A stretch of DNA of 58,273 bases from Bacteroidales bacterium (GCA_016934395.1 JAFGSZ010000108.1:1-58273), one strand, 5' to 3'. Shown: positions 38,431-48,368, counted from the first letter of the stretch. Made by a program: numbers and translations. The notes: generated from the sequence alone by a model not told the origin.

Positions 38431-39657
38431 CTAATTGGATAGCTCTAATTTTAATTTTAATTTATTCATCCGTGTCAGCACCTCAATCATCGTCCTTGAA
38501 TTATGGTAGGGGCATTTCCAAAATCCAGCCTTGTCTTCGCTGTAGATCACTTGCCCGGTTTTATCCACCCGCCAGAACCATTCCCCGTTTTTTGTATCGA
38601 GAATAAATTCCTTAATAAACTGCCAGGTTTTGATCATCAATTCCAAATATTTTTTATCCCCTGATATTTCATACGTGTTTATAAGTCCAACCATAGCCTC
38701 GGCCTGTGGCCACCAGTGTTTGTCTTCATCGAGATGACCGGTTTTATAATTTTTTTCATTATACACAGCGCCTTCAGGGGTTATTCCTTCATTTATGGTA
38801 GCGTCCACCAGTTGTAAAGAAGCCGTGCTTAGTTTTTTTAACCGCTCATCATCGCCAATTACTTCAGCAGCTTCATACAATAACCATGAACCCTCAATGT
38901 CGTGTCCGTAAGAATCGATAGTCGAACGCACAGCCCAATCCATGCCAAAAAACAGATGAAAGTGGTTTCGTGAAACATCGATAATAAAATTCAGGAATAT
39001 ATCAATAAGCCCTGCTATTTTTGCTTTTAACAACGGATCAGGCCATACCCTGTAAAGGTTCGTATAGGGTTCCAGTATATGTAGATGCGTATTCATGGAC
39101 TTGGGCTCGTTGGCATCTTTGGGGCTCAACCTCATATCTTCAAGTTTGTTCCATTTTCTACCCAATGCTTCGATATAGCCGCCATATTCCGGATCAAAAG
39201 CATTTTTCTCGATTACTGAAAATAATTCTTTTGCGTATTCCAGGGCTTTCTCGTTTTTACTGGCCCTGTAATATTCAGATAAACCGTAAATACCAAAACC
39301 CTGGGCATAAATCTGTTTACGATCGTTCAGCACATGCCCCAGAAAATCGAGTTCCCAGAAAATCCCGCCATATTCCTTATCTAAAAAGTGTTCAATTAAA
39401 TAATTATATGATCTGTCGGCTAATTTTAAATAATCTCCATTATTTGTGAAATTATACGCAGCCGAAAATGTCCAGAGAATTCTGGCATTTAATACAGCCC
39501 CTTTGGGTGCGTTGTTTACAACATTATTATAAGAATCGATATTACCCAGGAATCCTCCAAATTTCTTATCCTGAGTATTATTTATCCAATAATCAAGAAT
39601 ACGATTTAGTTCGTGTTCAAGCTCACTCTTTAAGGTTTTAAAATCCGGCATAATCAA
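38431..39657 (-). CDS. AGE-family sugar 2-epimerase (mannobiose/cellobiose type)
   Basis: The 408-residue protein is an (alpha/alpha)6-barrel of the N-acylglucosamine 2-epimerase family. Characteristic blocks are [42 protein letters not shown], the His-containing [13 protein letters not shown] and [13 protein letters not shown]. Overlap by 4 bp with a GH130 phosphorylase gene points to mannobiose as substrate: 2-epimerisation of beta-1,4-mannobiose gives mannosylglucose, which the phosphorylase cleaves. It is cytosolic (no signal peptide). Cellobiose activity is possible as well. Confidence 0.9.
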   Translation of the reverse strand: MIMPDFKTLKSELEHELNRILDYWINNTQDKKFGGFLGNIDSYNNVVNNAPKGAVLNARILWTFSAAYNFTNNGDYLKLADRSYNYLIEHFLDKEYGGIFWELDFLGHVLNDRKQIYAQGFGIYGLSEYYRASKNEKALEYAKELFSVIEKNAFDPEYGGYIEALGRKWNKLEDMRLSPKDANEPKSMNTHLHILEPYTNLYRVWPDPLLKAKIAGLIDIFLNFIIDVSRNHFHLFFGMDWAVRSTIDSYGHDIEGSWLLYEAAEVIGDDERLKKLSTASLQLVDATINEGITPEGAVYNEKNYKTGHLDEDKHWWPQAEAMVGLINTYEISGDKKYLELMIKTWQFIKEFILDTKNGEWFWRVDKTGQVIYSEDKAGFWKCPYHNSRTMIEVLTRMNKLKLKLELSN

Positions 39658-40844
39658 ACTAAGGTATCCATAAAAGGTTTGTTTTTATCAATCAGCTCAT
39701 TAATTGATTTCACTGATGATCCGGAATCAAATCCGTCCTGCGGGGTATTCAAACAATACTCCGTAAGTAAATCGACTGTAGATGTGGCTACATGCAAACG
39801 GGTATCTGAAGAACCGTAATAAATAAATACCGTACCGTCGTCATCCTGAATCCAGCCGTTTGTAAATACCACATTCGATACATCGCCAACTCGTTCAGCC
39901 TGTAACGGGGAAAGAAAATGCCCGGCCGGTTTACAGGTAACTTTCCAGGGTTCGGCAAGGTCGGTCATAAACATATACAAAGTATAACGAAGTCCGGCAG
40001 CAGTATTCCGCACACCATGTGCCAGTTGCAACCATCCTTTTTCAGTTCGGATAGGCGCCGGTCCCAGTCCGTTTTTCACTTCATACACGGTATGGTATAC
40101 TTTATTGTCAACTATAAACTCCTTGTCGATCTTTGCATTTTTAATAGAATGGGACAATCCGAAGGCTATTCCACCGGCTTTTCCGGTTTCAATAAAACCA
40201 TCCTGGGGACGGGTATAAAAGGCATATTTACCATCTACCAGATGTTGAAACAGTACTACATTTCGCTGTTGTGGTGAGGGTGTAACTAAATTGGGCAGGC
40301 GTTCCCAGTTCACCAAATCCTTAGTTCGTATAATACCGGCAGCAGCCACAGCGCTACTGGTATCTCCTGCCGGAGCATCCGGATCCTTCTTTTCGGAACA
40401 AAATACTCCATATATAAATCCATCGTCGTGACTGGTAAGCCGGATATCGTATACATTGGTATCGGGTTCATCAAGCCGGGTTAAGCTGATGGGCCGGTCC
40501 CAGAAACGAAAATTATCTACACCATTCGGACTTTCGGCAATCGCAAAAAAAGACTTTCTGTCGTTTCCCTCCACCCTTGCAGCAACCAGATATTTGTTTT
40601 TCCACTTTATAGCACCGGCATTAAATGTTGCATTAAAACCTATTCGCTCCATAAAATTCGGGTTGGTTTCCGGATTTAAATCAAAACGCCAGTGCAAAGG
40701 CACATGATCTCTTGTTAGTACAGGATTTTTATACCGGTTAAAAATGCCATTTATACTAAATAACTTTTCATTTTTTTGAGATAGAAATGCTTCATGCTCT
40801 TTTTTGATTTTTGTTTTCCTTTCTTTAAATAAATCCATAGCCAT
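39654..40844 (-). CDS. GH130 4-O-beta-mannosyl-glucose phosphorylase
   Basis: The 396-residue five-bladed beta-propeller enzyme has the GH130 subfamily 1 look: [49 protein letters not shown] (the conserved acid-bearing stretch), [21 protein letters not shown] and VVFTNGWI. It cleaves 4-O-beta-mannosylglucose with phosphate to mannose-1-phosphate and glucose. Together with the epimerase it forms the cytosolic end of the mannan pathway known from Bacteroides fragilis. The two genes overlap by 4 bp and are translationally coupled. Confidence 0.92.
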   Translation of the reverse strand: MAMDLFKERKTKIKKEHEAFLSQKNEKLFSINGIFNRYKNPVLTRDHVPLHWRFDLNPETNPNFMERIGFNATFNAGAIKWKNKYLVAARVEGNDRKSFFAIAESPNGVDNFRFWDRPISLTRLDEPDTNVYDIRLTSHDDGFIYGVFCSEKKDPDAPAGDTSSAVAAAGIIRTKDLVNWERLPNLVTPSPQQRNVVLFQHLVDGKYAFYTRPQDGFIETGKAGGIAFGLSHSIKNAKIDKEFIVDNKVYHTVYEVKNGLGPAPIRTEKGWLQLAHGVRNTAAGLRYTLYMFMTDLAEPWKVTCKPAGHFLSPLQAERVGDVSNVVFTNGWIQDDDGTVFIYYGSSDTRLHVATSTVDLLTEYCLNTPQDGFDSGSSVKSINELIDKNKPFMDTLV

Positions 40845-41383
40845 AAAATCGAATTATTAGGTTTCTATTAATAGTTCCCTGCAATATTACTTTCAATCTA
40901 TATTTAAAATGGTAATGGTACGGTACCAACCTGATTTTAGTTCATACACCATCGCGGGCATAAATATAAGTATAAACGCCTTTTAGCAGAAAATTTGTTT
41001 TAAAAAGATATTACAGCACTCCTGTATATTATCTGCTTAATAATCAACACAAAAAAAATGAAAATAATACATTGTAAAAAACGGCACAAGATACATTTCA
41101 CAAGCTGGGATTACTAATATTTTTTTATCTTTAATTTATACTAAAATTTCAGCAACAACTACATAAAATTATATAATCTTGGTATTTAACTGCACTTGCT
41201 GTTTTTACCTGAATAATAGTAATGAGGAAATAAGAATCAATAATTGAGTTAACTTCTCCAATTATGAATTATATTTATTGAATTCATTAGCGTTAAACTT
41301 TTATACGGTATTGCCAATTATTTTAAATTTACAGCATACTATTTTAACACTTTTTTATATTTTTATGCCAAAAATATTGTTAA
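40845..41383. other. Divergent intergenic region of the mannan group
   Basis: These 539 bp lie between the GH130-epimerase pair and the AraC gene. I see the palindrome at 40916-40928 and a near-consensus minus-strand -7 (TAATATTG, about 40882-40889), but no gene. The length is generous for regulation from both sides. Confidence 0.5.
40916..40928. promoter_or_regulatory. Candidate operator palindrome upstream of the GH130 gene
   Basis: TGGTACGGTACCA is a perfect 13-bp palindrome with a single central base, 72 bp before the GH130 start and in the same intergenic region as the AraC regulator gene. No binding protein is known; AraC proteins usually prefer direct repeats. Confidence 0.35.
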
Positions 41384-42256
41384 ATGGATCACATTCATAG
41401 AGAAATTACCCCGCTGAAAGAAAATGATTGTTTTCTTGTGTTTGACCGTCATAAAACTGAATTTAATTTTCCGATCCATTTTCATCCGGAATACGAGATA
41501 AATTTTATTTCAGGAGCTAAAGGCGCCAAAAGAATTGTGGGTGATCATATGGGAGAAATTGAAAATCTTGAAATGGTATTGGTCGGTCCGAATCTCTACC
41601 ATTGCTGGGAGAATTTTAAAAACGAGAGAACGATGTTCAATGAGATTACCATTCAGTTTCCCAGGGACCTTTTCAGTAAAAGTTTACTTGAAAAAAATAT
41701 ATTAACCCCTATACGCGAATTATTAAATAATGCCCAGCGCGGTATTCTGTTTTCAGAAGCCACTGCCAAGCAGGTGCAAAATAAAATTCTAATGCTTGGT
41801 AAAAAACAAGGATTCGATTCCTTTCTTGAACTTCAGTCTTTGTTATATGACCTGGCCATATCCCGCAGCCAAAAATTATTAACCAATATGTCGTTTCAAC
41901 GGGCCACCGATTATTATAACAGTGAGCGAATTGAAAAGGTGTACAATTATGTAAAAGTTCATTATAAGAGAAAAATAAAGTTGGAGGAGGTGGCTGATTT
42001 ATTAAATATTTCCATCGTATCGTTCAGCCGGTTTATAAAACACAGGACCGGGAAAACATTTGTTGATTTTGTAAATGAGGTGCGGCTTGGTTTTGCCACC
42101 CGACTACTGATTGAAACCAATAAAAGTATAGCAGAAATTTGCTATGAATGCGGTTTTAATAATATTTCGAATTTTAACCGCACATTTAAACGAAAACAAG
42201 GCCGTTCACCATCGGAGTTCAGAAGCGATTTTATGGGTGTAAGAAATGTATATTAA
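41384..42256 (+). CDS. AraC-family transcriptional regulator
   Basis: The 290-residue protein has an N-terminal cupin sensor domain (about 15-110; FPIHFHPEYEINFI) and a C-terminal AraC DNA-binding domain of two helix-turn-helix motifs (about 185-285; LLNISIVSFSRFIKHRTGKTFVDFVNEVRL and IAEICYECGFNNISNFNRTFKRKQGRSPSEFR in pieces). Its position between the phosphorylase pair and the mannanase genes suggests it controls mannan use, perhaps sensing a sugar through the cupin. It has no histidine kinase or receiver parts. Confidence 0.9.
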   Translation: MDHIHREITPLKENDCFLVFDRHKTEFNFPIHFHPEYEINFISGAKGAKRIVGDHMGEIENLEMVLVGPNLYHCWENFKNERTMFNEITIQFPRDLFSKSLLEKNILTPIRELLNNAQRGILFSEATAKQVQNKILMLGKKQGFDSFLELQSLLYDLAISRSQKLLTNMSFQRATDYYNSERIEKVYNYVKVHYKRKIKLEEVADLLNISIVSFSRFIKHRTGKTFVDFVNEVRLGFATRLLIETNKSIAEICYECGFNNISNFNRTFKRKQGRSPSEFRSDFMGVRNVY

Positions 42257-42362
42257 AGTAATATTACATTCCCGTATTATAAAAAGTTCTGTTTAGCCTG
42301 AAGTTTAAAATTATAAATTCATCAAAATATTTAATCCATTCGAATTAGTTGTAAAATTTATT

Positions 42363-43682
42363 ATGAGAAAAAAGGGAACTACTAAATTACTATTTGCACT
42401 CATTATTTTCATTTTTTTTAATGCCGGATGTGCACAAAAAACTGAAGATTATGTGACTGTTGACGGAAACCGGTTTATGTATAAAGGCCAGCCTTACTAC
42501 TTTTTTGGAATTAATATATGGCAGGCAGCTTATCTTGGCGCTGACCTGAATACCGGCAATAAGGAACGGTTAACCAGGGAGCTGGACGAACTGGCACAAT
42601 ACGGGATCACCAATCTGCGCATCCTGGCACATTCCGAAGAATCGAGTTTAAAAATGTCGGTAAGCCCGGCATTTCAAACCCAACCCGGAGTATATAACGA
42701 GCAATTATTAGAAGGTTTGGATTATGCATTGGCCGAAATGGGTAAACGCGGGATGAAAGCCATATTAATGCTCAATAATTACTGGCAGTGGTCGGGAGGT
42801 ATGTCTCAGTATGTTAACTGGACAACGGGTATACCCGTGATTGATCCTGACGAGAGTGGTGACTGGGGAGGATTTATGGCTGCTTCAGCAACATTTTACC
42901 AGGATTCCCTGGCAAATAACCTGTACCGGGATTATATCAGGATACTGGTAACCCGCACAAATACAATTACCGGGGTTCAGTATAAAAACGATCCGGCCAT
43001 TATGACCTGGGAACTGGCCAATGAACCACGACCTGCACCTTCTGCAGGAAATAATCCGCTGTTGCGTGAAGCTTTTTATAACTGGGTGGACCAAACAGCC
43101 CAATATATTAAAAGTCTGGATAACAATCACCTTGTTACTACAGGTTCTGAAGGTACCTGGGGTTCATTAGTCAGTGAAGAAATTTGTTTTAACGAACATA
43201 ATTTCGCTTCCATAGATTATTTAACATTCCACATATGGCCAAAAAACTGGAGATGGTTTGATGCAAAAAATCCCGAAGCAACATTTAACCAGACCATGGA
43301 AAATGTACTGGTATACTTTAACCAGCACCTGCAAATTGCACGCAAATTAAATAAACCTGCTGTGCTCGAAGAATTTGGATTGGAACGCGATTATGGCAGC
43401 TTTTCACCGGATACTTCAACCACATATCGTGACAAATTTCTCACAACCATTGTACAAACAATAGTTGATAGTGCGCGGGCAGGAGCGCCCATAGCGGGAT
43501 TCAATTACTGGGCATGGGGTGGACAGGCTATTGCAGCGAATTCTGATTACTGGTGGCGCGAAGGGGATACCTTTATGGGTGATCCGCCGCAGGAAGCACA
43601 GGGATTAAATTCGATTTTCAGTACAGATACAAGTACACTTGGAATTTTTGTAAAGTATAAAGATTTTATTTCTAAACCATAA
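42363..43682 (+). CDS. GH5_7-like beta-mannanase lipoprotein
   Basis: The 439-residue precursor has lipobox NAGC (C23), so it is probably anchored in the outer membrane. The TIM-barrel domain begins FMYKGQPYYFFGIN, and the acid/base Glu lies in W-E-LAN-E221-P. The nucleophile is in LEEFG (E336/E337); SIDYLTFHIWPKNW and GFNYWAWGG are typical of GH5 subfamily 7 mannanases, which cut the beta-1,4-mannan backbone. It would release mannobiose and larger oligosaccharides for the GH130 pathway. It follows the AraC gene by about 106 bp. Confidence 0.88.
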   Translation: MRKKGTTKLLFALIIFIFFNAGCAQKTEDYVTVDGNRFMYKGQPYYFFGINIWQAAYLGADLNTGNKERLTRELDELAQYGITNLRILAHSEESSLKMSVSPAFQTQPGVYNEQLLEGLDYALAEMGKRGMKAILMLNNYWQWSGGMSQYVNWTTGIPVIDPDESGDWGGFMAASATFYQDSLANNLYRDYIRILVTRTNTITGVQYKNDPAIMTWELANEPRPAPSAGNNPLLREAFYNWVDQTAQYIKSLDNNHLVTTGSEGTWGSLVSEEICFNEHNFASIDYLTFHIWPKNWRWFDAKNPEATFNQTMENVLVYFNQHLQIARKLNKPAVLEEFGLERDYGSFSPDTSTTYRDKFLTTIVQTIVDSARAGAPIAGFNYWAWGGQAIAANSDYWWREGDTFMGDPPQEAQGLNSIFSTDTSTLGIFVKYKDFISKP

Positions 43683-43734
43683 ACCGGTTTTAACAGATTA
43701 TCTTTTTTATGAAGGTGTATAAAAAAAAATGTTT

Positions 43735-43810
43735 TTCGCCAAGAGGCCAAGACGCTAAAAGGTTAGTGGTTGATAATCTAGCCTTTTGCGACTTATCGGC
43801 TTTGCGATAA
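43735..43810. repeat. Degenerate intergenic repeat with inverted ends
   Basis: TTCGCCAAGAGGCCAAGACGC at the left and a TTTGCGACTTATCGGCTTTGCG-type sequence at the right form imperfect inverted ends, with CGCTAAAAGG pairing with CCTTTTGCG. Repeats of this GCCAAGACGC kind are common in Bacteroidota intergenic DNA. Confidence 0.4.
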
Positions 43811-43981
43811 TTCCTTGTGTTCTGACTTTTTGGACAGCCTCTTTTTCTTTTTACAACAGCAAATAGAAATATTACTGTTTTCTTTATCACATTGATCAGA
43901 AAATTTTCTTCCTTTGCCGGCATTCATTAAAAATTGATTAACTTATATAAAAATTTATCTGCAATTTTTAAATTTTATAAT

Positions 43982-44380
43982 ATGAAAGATTTCTATAAGA
44001 TTACCGTTATTTTTTGCCTGTTTATTGTTTTTATACCGGTTCAAGCCCAGCTTAGAAATCTTGAGGGCAATGTAACCGATGAAAAAGGAATACCCGTAAC
44101 TGATGTTAAAGTAACCCCAAAGGGATCAGAACAATCTGTTTTTACAGATGAAAATGGATTTTATTCATTGACTAACGTGCCGGACTCTGTATGCACATTA
44201 AATTTCGCTCATCCTGATATGAAACCTGCCAGTGCAACTATTGGAATCTACGACAAAATTGATGTTTGTTTGTGTTTATTAATATCTGAAACTCCTCCTG
44301 AAATGTCGCTTGAAGAATTATTAGAAATGCGTGTAGAAATTAATACCGGGGATAAACAGCATTTATCTCCAAAACCTTAG
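43982..44380 (+). CDS. TonB-receptor-like N-terminal stub (carboxypeptidase-D regulatory domain)
   Basis: The start is taken at MKDFYKITVIF (43982), which gives a signal peptide ending PVQAQ. The 132-residue product has one CarboxypepD_reg-like beta-sandwich (about 25-100; LEGNVTDEKGIPVTDVKVTPKG) and ends with EMSLEELLEMRVEIN, the short motif that in many TonB-dependent receptors links such a domain to the plug. No plug or barrel follows: a stop comes soon after, and the next 140 bp are non-coding. It is either a truncated SusC-like receptor or a small stand-alone secreted protein. It sits between two GH5 genes. Confidence 0.6.
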   Translation: MKDFYKITVIFCLFIVFIPVQAQLRNLEGNVTDEKGIPVTDVKVTPKGSEQSVFTDENGFYSLTNVPDSVCTLNFAHPDMKPASATIGIYDKIDVCLCLLISETPPEMSLEELLEMRVEINTGDKQHLSPKP

Positions 44381-44491
44381 ATTTTCTTTTGTAATATTAG
44401 ATTAATAAAGTTGCAAAAATAAATGGTTGTTACCGGATATACCCTGAGTTCCAGGATGGAATAATTTGTTACTCATTCCCCGGATTATAGT

Positions 44492-44499
44492 TACATTTG
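44492..44499 (+). promoter_or_regulatory. Bacteroidetes-type -7 element for the second GH5 gene
   Basis: TACATTTG fits TAnnTTTG, 23 bp before the ATG at 44522. A TTTG at 44465-44468 is a possible but widely spaced -33 element. Confidence 0.45.
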
Positions 44500-44521
44500 C
44501 AAAAAAATAAACTTATTTATA

Positions 44522-45523
44522 ATGAAAAAAATAGTAGTCATAATTTCATTTTTACTTTGTACAATATCACTTCTGCCCCAATCGGATGCCATGGGCTGGA
44601 TAAAAGTTTCAGGAAACACATTTGTTGATGACAACGGGAACACACAAATTTTCCGGGGGGTAAATATTGCCGACCCGGACAGACTTGTGAAAAACGGACA
44701 CTGGACCAGGGCCCATTTTCAGGAAGCAAAAGCCTGGGGCGCCAATGTTATTCGTATCCCGGTGCATCCGGCGGCATGGCGTAACCAGGGAACTGAAAAT
44801 TATTTAAAGTTACTCGATCAGGCGGTTGAATGGGCAAATGAATTGAAACTGTATCTGATAATTGACTGGCACTCCATCGGGAATCTGCTTACCGGAAAAT
44901 ACCAGCGGGAAATGTATATCACTACTATAGAAGAAACTTTTGAATTCTGGGATATTATCTCAAAACGATATGCAGACCAGCCAGCAGTTGCTTTTTATGA
45001 ATTGTTTAACGAACCTACCAATAACCACGGCAAATACGGAGCTCTTCGCTGGCCTGATTGGAAAGCGATAAATATAGAAATGATCCGAATTATTTTTAAA
45101 AATAACCCGGCAGCAATTCCCCTGGTAGCAGGTTTTAACTGGGCATACGACCTTTTGGTGATGCAGCATAATCTTATCGATATCGAAGGTATTGCTTATG
45201 TTTCACATCCTTATCCTCAGAAAACGAGCAAACCCTGGGAAAAGAAATGGGATAAAGATTTTGGTTTTATTGCCGAAGAAGCGCCTTTAATGCTTACAGA
45301 AATTGGATTTGCCTTACCCGACGAAAAAGGAGTACACAGACCTGTTACCGGGGATGAAGAATATGGAGAAGCCATTGTAAATTATTCAAAAAGTAAAGGA
45401 ATATTCTGGGTTGTTTGGGTATTCGACCCCAATTGGGCTCCCATGATGTTTAAAGATTGGGATTACACACCCACACGCCAGGGAGCATTTTTTAAAAGGG
45501 TAATGCTTGAACAAAATAAATAA
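44522..45523 (+). CDS. Secreted GH5 glycoside hydrolase
   Basis: The 333-residue precursor has a signal peptide (ISFLLCTISLLPQSDA). The GH5 barrel shows FRGVNIADPDRL, ANVIRIPVHPAAW, the acid/base in LFN-E164-P, a His in YVSHPYP and the nucleophile in LT-E260-IGFA. The subfamily is not clear: cellulase, mannanase and xyloglucanase activities all occur with this layout. Its own promoter and terminator suggest a single-gene unit. The neighbourhood favours mannan or a mixed glucomannan as substrate. Confidence 0.85.
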   Translation: MKKIVVIISFLLCTISLLPQSDAMGWIKVSGNTFVDDNGNTQIFRGVNIADPDRLVKNGHWTRAHFQEAKAWGANVIRIPVHPAAWRNQGTENYLKLLDQAVEWANELKLYLIIDWHSIGNLLTGKYQREMYITTIEETFEFWDIISKRYADQPAVAFYELFNEPTNNHGKYGALRWPDWKAINIEMIRIIFKNNPAAIPLVAGFNWAYDLLVMQHNLIDIEGIAYVSHPYPQKTSKPWEKKWDKDFGFIAEEAPLMLTEIGFALPDEKGVHRPVTGDEEYGEAIVNYSKSKGIFWVVWVFDPNWAPMMFKDWDYTPTRQGAFFKRVMLEQNK

Positions 45524-45552
45524 TTCTTACTTTTTAATTTATAAATTCTTTT

Positions 45553-45590
45553 AATCCGCATGAGATAATTTTATATAATCCATGCGGATT
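45553..45590. terminator. Terminator after the GH5 gene
   Basis: AATCCGCATG (45553-45562) pairs perfectly with CATGCGGATT (45581-45590) over an 18-base loop, followed by a T-rich stretch. Confidence 0.75.
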
Positions 45591-45709
45591 TTACTTTTAT
45601 ACAATCAATGTATGAGAATAATTATATTAAATAAATGCACAACTAATTTCTGATTTATCTGTTATTAAATTGAATTTTTTTCAAGTTATTAATATAACGA
45701 TTATATAAA

Positions 45710-46513
45710 ATGAAATACCTGAGAAGTTTTTCTTTAACACTTATCTTTTTGTTACTGATTTCATGCAGTACTGTGCCCCTTACAGGCAGGAAGCAGGTTA
45801 CCCTGATCCCTTCATCACAGATTATTTCCCTGAGTCAGGATAGTTATAAACAGGTGCTGTCTGAAAATAAAATTTCTGCCAATACTCAGTATGTAAATTC
45901 AGTAAAGCAGGTCGGCAAAAATATTACAGATGCCGTAACAAGATATATGGCAGAAAAGAATTTAAGCAGTAAACTGGAAGGATATAGCTGGGAATATAAT
46001 GTAATTGTTTCTGACGAATTAAATGCATGGTGTATGCCCGGAGGTAAAATTGCGTTTTATGAAGGAATAATGCCGATGTGTCAGGACGATAATGGTATTG
46101 CTGTTGTAATGGCCCATGAAATTGCCCATGCTATTGCCGATCATGGAAATGAAAGGATGACCCAACAATTGGCAGTGCAGGTGGGCGGATTGGCTTTAGC
46201 CGAAGCGCTGCAAAAAGAACCTGAAAAGACCCGGAATCTAGCTTTGTTAGCGTTTGGCGTGGGATCACAGGTTGGATTTTTACTCCCCTACAGCAGAACT
46301 CACGAAACGGAAGCTGATGAACTGGGATTATATTTTATGGCCATGGCCGGTTATAATCCTCAAACCGCCCCTGCTTTTTGGGAACGAATGCAGGCAAAAA
46401 GCCAGGGAAGCCCGCCGGAATTTTTATCTACCCATCCTAATCCCGGCGAAAGAATTAAACATTTGCAGTCTATTATGCCCAAGGCCATGGAGTATTATAA
46501 TAAGGGACGGTAA
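45710..46513 (+). CDS. M48-family metalloprotease lipoprotein
   Basis: The 267-residue precursor has lipobox LISC (C19). The zinc protease core is intact: H136-E137-IA-H140 and the third ligand in SRTH-E199-TEAD, with NAWCMPGGKIAFYEGI just before and STHPNPGERI at the end. M48 periplasmic proteases of this Oma1/BepA-like type take part in outer-membrane quality control. It is followed after 3 bp by ywbE-like and then an aldo/keto reductase gene, which may share the transcript. Confidence 0.92.
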   Translation: MKYLRSFSLTLIFLLLISCSTVPLTGRKQVTLIPSSQIISLSQDSYKQVLSENKISANTQYVNSVKQVGKNITDAVTRYMAEKNLSSKLEGYSWEYNVIVSDELNAWCMPGGKIAFYEGIMPMCQDDNGIAVVMAHEIAHAIADHGNERMTQQLAVQVGGLALAEALQKEPEKTRNLALLAFGVGSQVGFLLPYSRTHETEADELGLYFMAMAGYNPQTAPAFWERMQAKSQGSPPEFLSTHPNPGERIKHLQSIMPKAMEYYNKGR

Positions 46514-46516
46514 AAT

Positions 46517-46717
46517 ATGAATGGACAAAAACGCGCTAATGTAAAAACAGGAGCAAGGGTAAGGATCGTATTAAAACAAGACCAGCGCAGCGGAAAACTA
46601 ACCGAGGGTATCGTTAAGGATATTCTTACCCATTCTGAAAATCATCCGCATGGCATTAAGGTCCGGCTTCAAAACGGGCAAGTTGGCAGAGTGAAAGAGA
46701 TTGTTGCAGACATGTAA
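46517..46717 (+). CDS. YwbE-family protein (DUF2196)
   Basis: The 66-residue protein is basic and matches the YwbE family throughout: RANVKTGARVRIVLKQDQRSG, LTEGIVKDILT, HPHGIKVRLQNGQVGRVKEI. The fold is SH3-like, suggesting nucleic-acid binding, but no function is established. It overlaps no neighbour and lies 3 bp after the protease gene. Confidence 0.9.
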   Translation: MNGQKRANVKTGARVRIVLKQDQRSGKLTEGIVKDILTHSENHPHGIKVRLQNGQVGRVKEIVADM

Positions 46718-46743
46718 AAAGCAAACTTAAAATTTTATTCTCT

Positions 46744-47583
46744 GTGGTTAAAAAAATAACGGATATACAAGGAACCTGGAAATTAAAAAATGGTGTTGAA
46801 ATGCCTTATTTTGGCTTAGGTGTTTTCCTGGTAAAGGATGGCGATGAAGTAATTAATTCGGTAAAATTTGCACTTGATGCAGGGTACAGGCATATTGATA
46901 CCGCGGCGCTTTACCAGAATGAAAAAGGCGTTGGTGAAGCCATTAAACAGCATCCGATAGACCGTAAGGATATTTTTGTTACCAGCAAGGTTTGGAATTC
47001 CGATCAGGGATACGACAAGACGTTGTATGCATTTGATAACAGCCTGGAAAAGCTCGGATTTGATTATCTCGATCTGTATCTTGTGCACTGGCCGGTAAAA
47101 ACTAAATATAAAGACACCTGGCGCGCCCTGGAATATCTTTACAAACAGGGCCGTGTAAAGGCAATCGGCGTAAGTAATTTTTTGAAAAATCAGCTTGAAG
47201 ATTTGTTGGGGTCTGTGGAAATTGTACCAATGGTAAATCAGATGGAATTTCATCCTTACCTGGTACAACAACAACTTATAGATTTCTGCAACGAGAAAAA
47301 TATTCAATACGAAGCCTGGAGTCCCCTGATGCAGGGAAAGATTTTTAAAATAAATGAATTCTCAAACATGGCTAAAAAGTATAATAAAACCATTGCCCAA
47401 CTGATACTGCGGTGGAATTTACAAAAAGGGGTAATAACTATCCCCAAATCAATAAAACAGGAACGAATTATTTCGAACGCCCAAATTTTTGATTTTACTA
47501 TTTCAGATGAAGATATGAAGATCATCGACCGTCAGGACAAGAACCATAGAGTAGGCGCCGACCCGGACAATTTTAATTTTTAA
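46744..47583 (+). CDS. Aldo/keto reductase (AKR5-like)
   Basis: The 279-residue NADPH-dependent oxidoreductase starts with GTG (MVKKITDIQG). It has the AKR signature MPYFGLGVF, the catalytic Tyr in DTAALYQNEKGVGEAI, SKVWNSDQGYD with the conserved Lys region, and the cofactor block ITIPKSIKQERI. Members reduce keto-sugars, 2,5-diketo-gluconate or methylglyoxal. It is cytosolic and probably in the operon with the M48 protease and YwbE. Confidence 0.92.
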   Translation: MVKKITDIQGTWKLKNGVEMPYFGLGVFLVKDGDEVINSVKFALDAGYRHIDTAALYQNEKGVGEAIKQHPIDRKDIFVTSKVWNSDQGYDKTLYAFDNSLEKLGFDYLDLYLVHWPVKTKYKDTWRALEYLYKQGRVKAIGVSNFLKNQLEDLLGSVEIVPMVNQMEFHPYLVQQQLIDFCNEKNIQYEAWSPLMQGKIFKINEFSNMAKKYNKTIAQLILRWNLQKGVITIPKSIKQERIISNAQIFDFTISDEDMKIIDRQDKNHRVGADPDNFNF

Positions 47584-47615
47584 GTGCAGGGCTTATAACT
47601 TATAACTTTTATCCA

Positions 47616-48368
47616 TTAAAATTTCCATCCCATACATTCACCCAGACACAAAACGAGCATTAGTAATCCTGCTAACAAAGTAATAATTATTGAACCTGTG
47701 TAAAAGACATGCTGGGATATTTTTTTGCTGATGATCTTTCCCAATTCAATGCTAATAATAAGTACAGGAAGGGAAATAAAAAATATGGTGAAGGTTTGGG
47801 TGTACACAAGTCCGATTTTCAGATAATCAAGCATTGCCACCACAGCAGTAATAATGCTATACCAGGCAAATGTAAACCTGAAATGTTTTGTATCGAGCTT
47901 TAATGAAGTAAGAAATAATGCCAAAGGAGGGCCGCTTACAGAAGTACTGCCGCCGAGGAACCCGCTCACCAATCCGGCAATTATATTCCCCCTTCTTATT
48001 TTTCTGATCTTAAAACGATACCCAGTAAGAAACAGGATCGATAACACAATTAGAAATACAGCAGCCAAAAGTTTCAACCATTTTTCAGGCAGAAATTTTA
48101 ATAATAAACTTCCAATAATCACTCCCGCAATACCTGCAAAAGAGAGTAAAAATATACTGCGGCTGATTTTTACCTTCCGCGTTTGTATTACAATCTGTGC
48201 CGATGAAAATAAATTAAAAAGGGTAAGGATGGGAACCAATGTTTTTATTGGGATAAAATGAACGAGCAGGGGCAATGCAAAAAGTGCAAAACCAAAACCT
48301 GTAGTTCCTTTTACTATACCCGAAAGAAAAACAATGCATAAGATAATAATCCAGTGGGCATATTCCAT
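47616..48368 (-). CDS. TauE/SafE-family permease
   Basis: The 250-residue protein has about eight membrane helices and the family motif GTTGFGFALFALPLLVHF with a second GFLGGSTSVSGPPLALF repeat. Members export sulfite, sulfonates or organosulfur compounds; the substrate is unknown here. It is convergent with the aldo/keto reductase gene. Confidence 0.9.
   Translation of the reverse strand: MEYAHWIIILCIVFLSGIVKGTTGFGFALFALPLLVHFIPIKTLVPILTLFNLFSSAQIVIQTRKVKISRSIFLLSFAGIAGVIIGSLLLKFLPEKWLKLLAAVFLIVLSILFLTGYRFKIRKIRRGNIIAGLVSGFLGGSTSVSGPPLALFLTSLKLDTKHFRFTFAWYSIITAVVAMLDYLKIGLVYTQTFTIFFISLPVLIISIELGKIISKKISQHVFYTGSIIITLLAGLLMLVLCLGECMGWKF

Noticed and set aside
37855-45523. Classical Sus-type polysaccharide utilisation locus
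   Set aside because: No SusC or SusD gene; only a receptor-like stub is present.
46254-46520. 88-residue frame overlapping the M48 protease and YwbE
   Set aside because: Out-of-frame shadow of the protease; the protease frame has the conserved zinc ligands.
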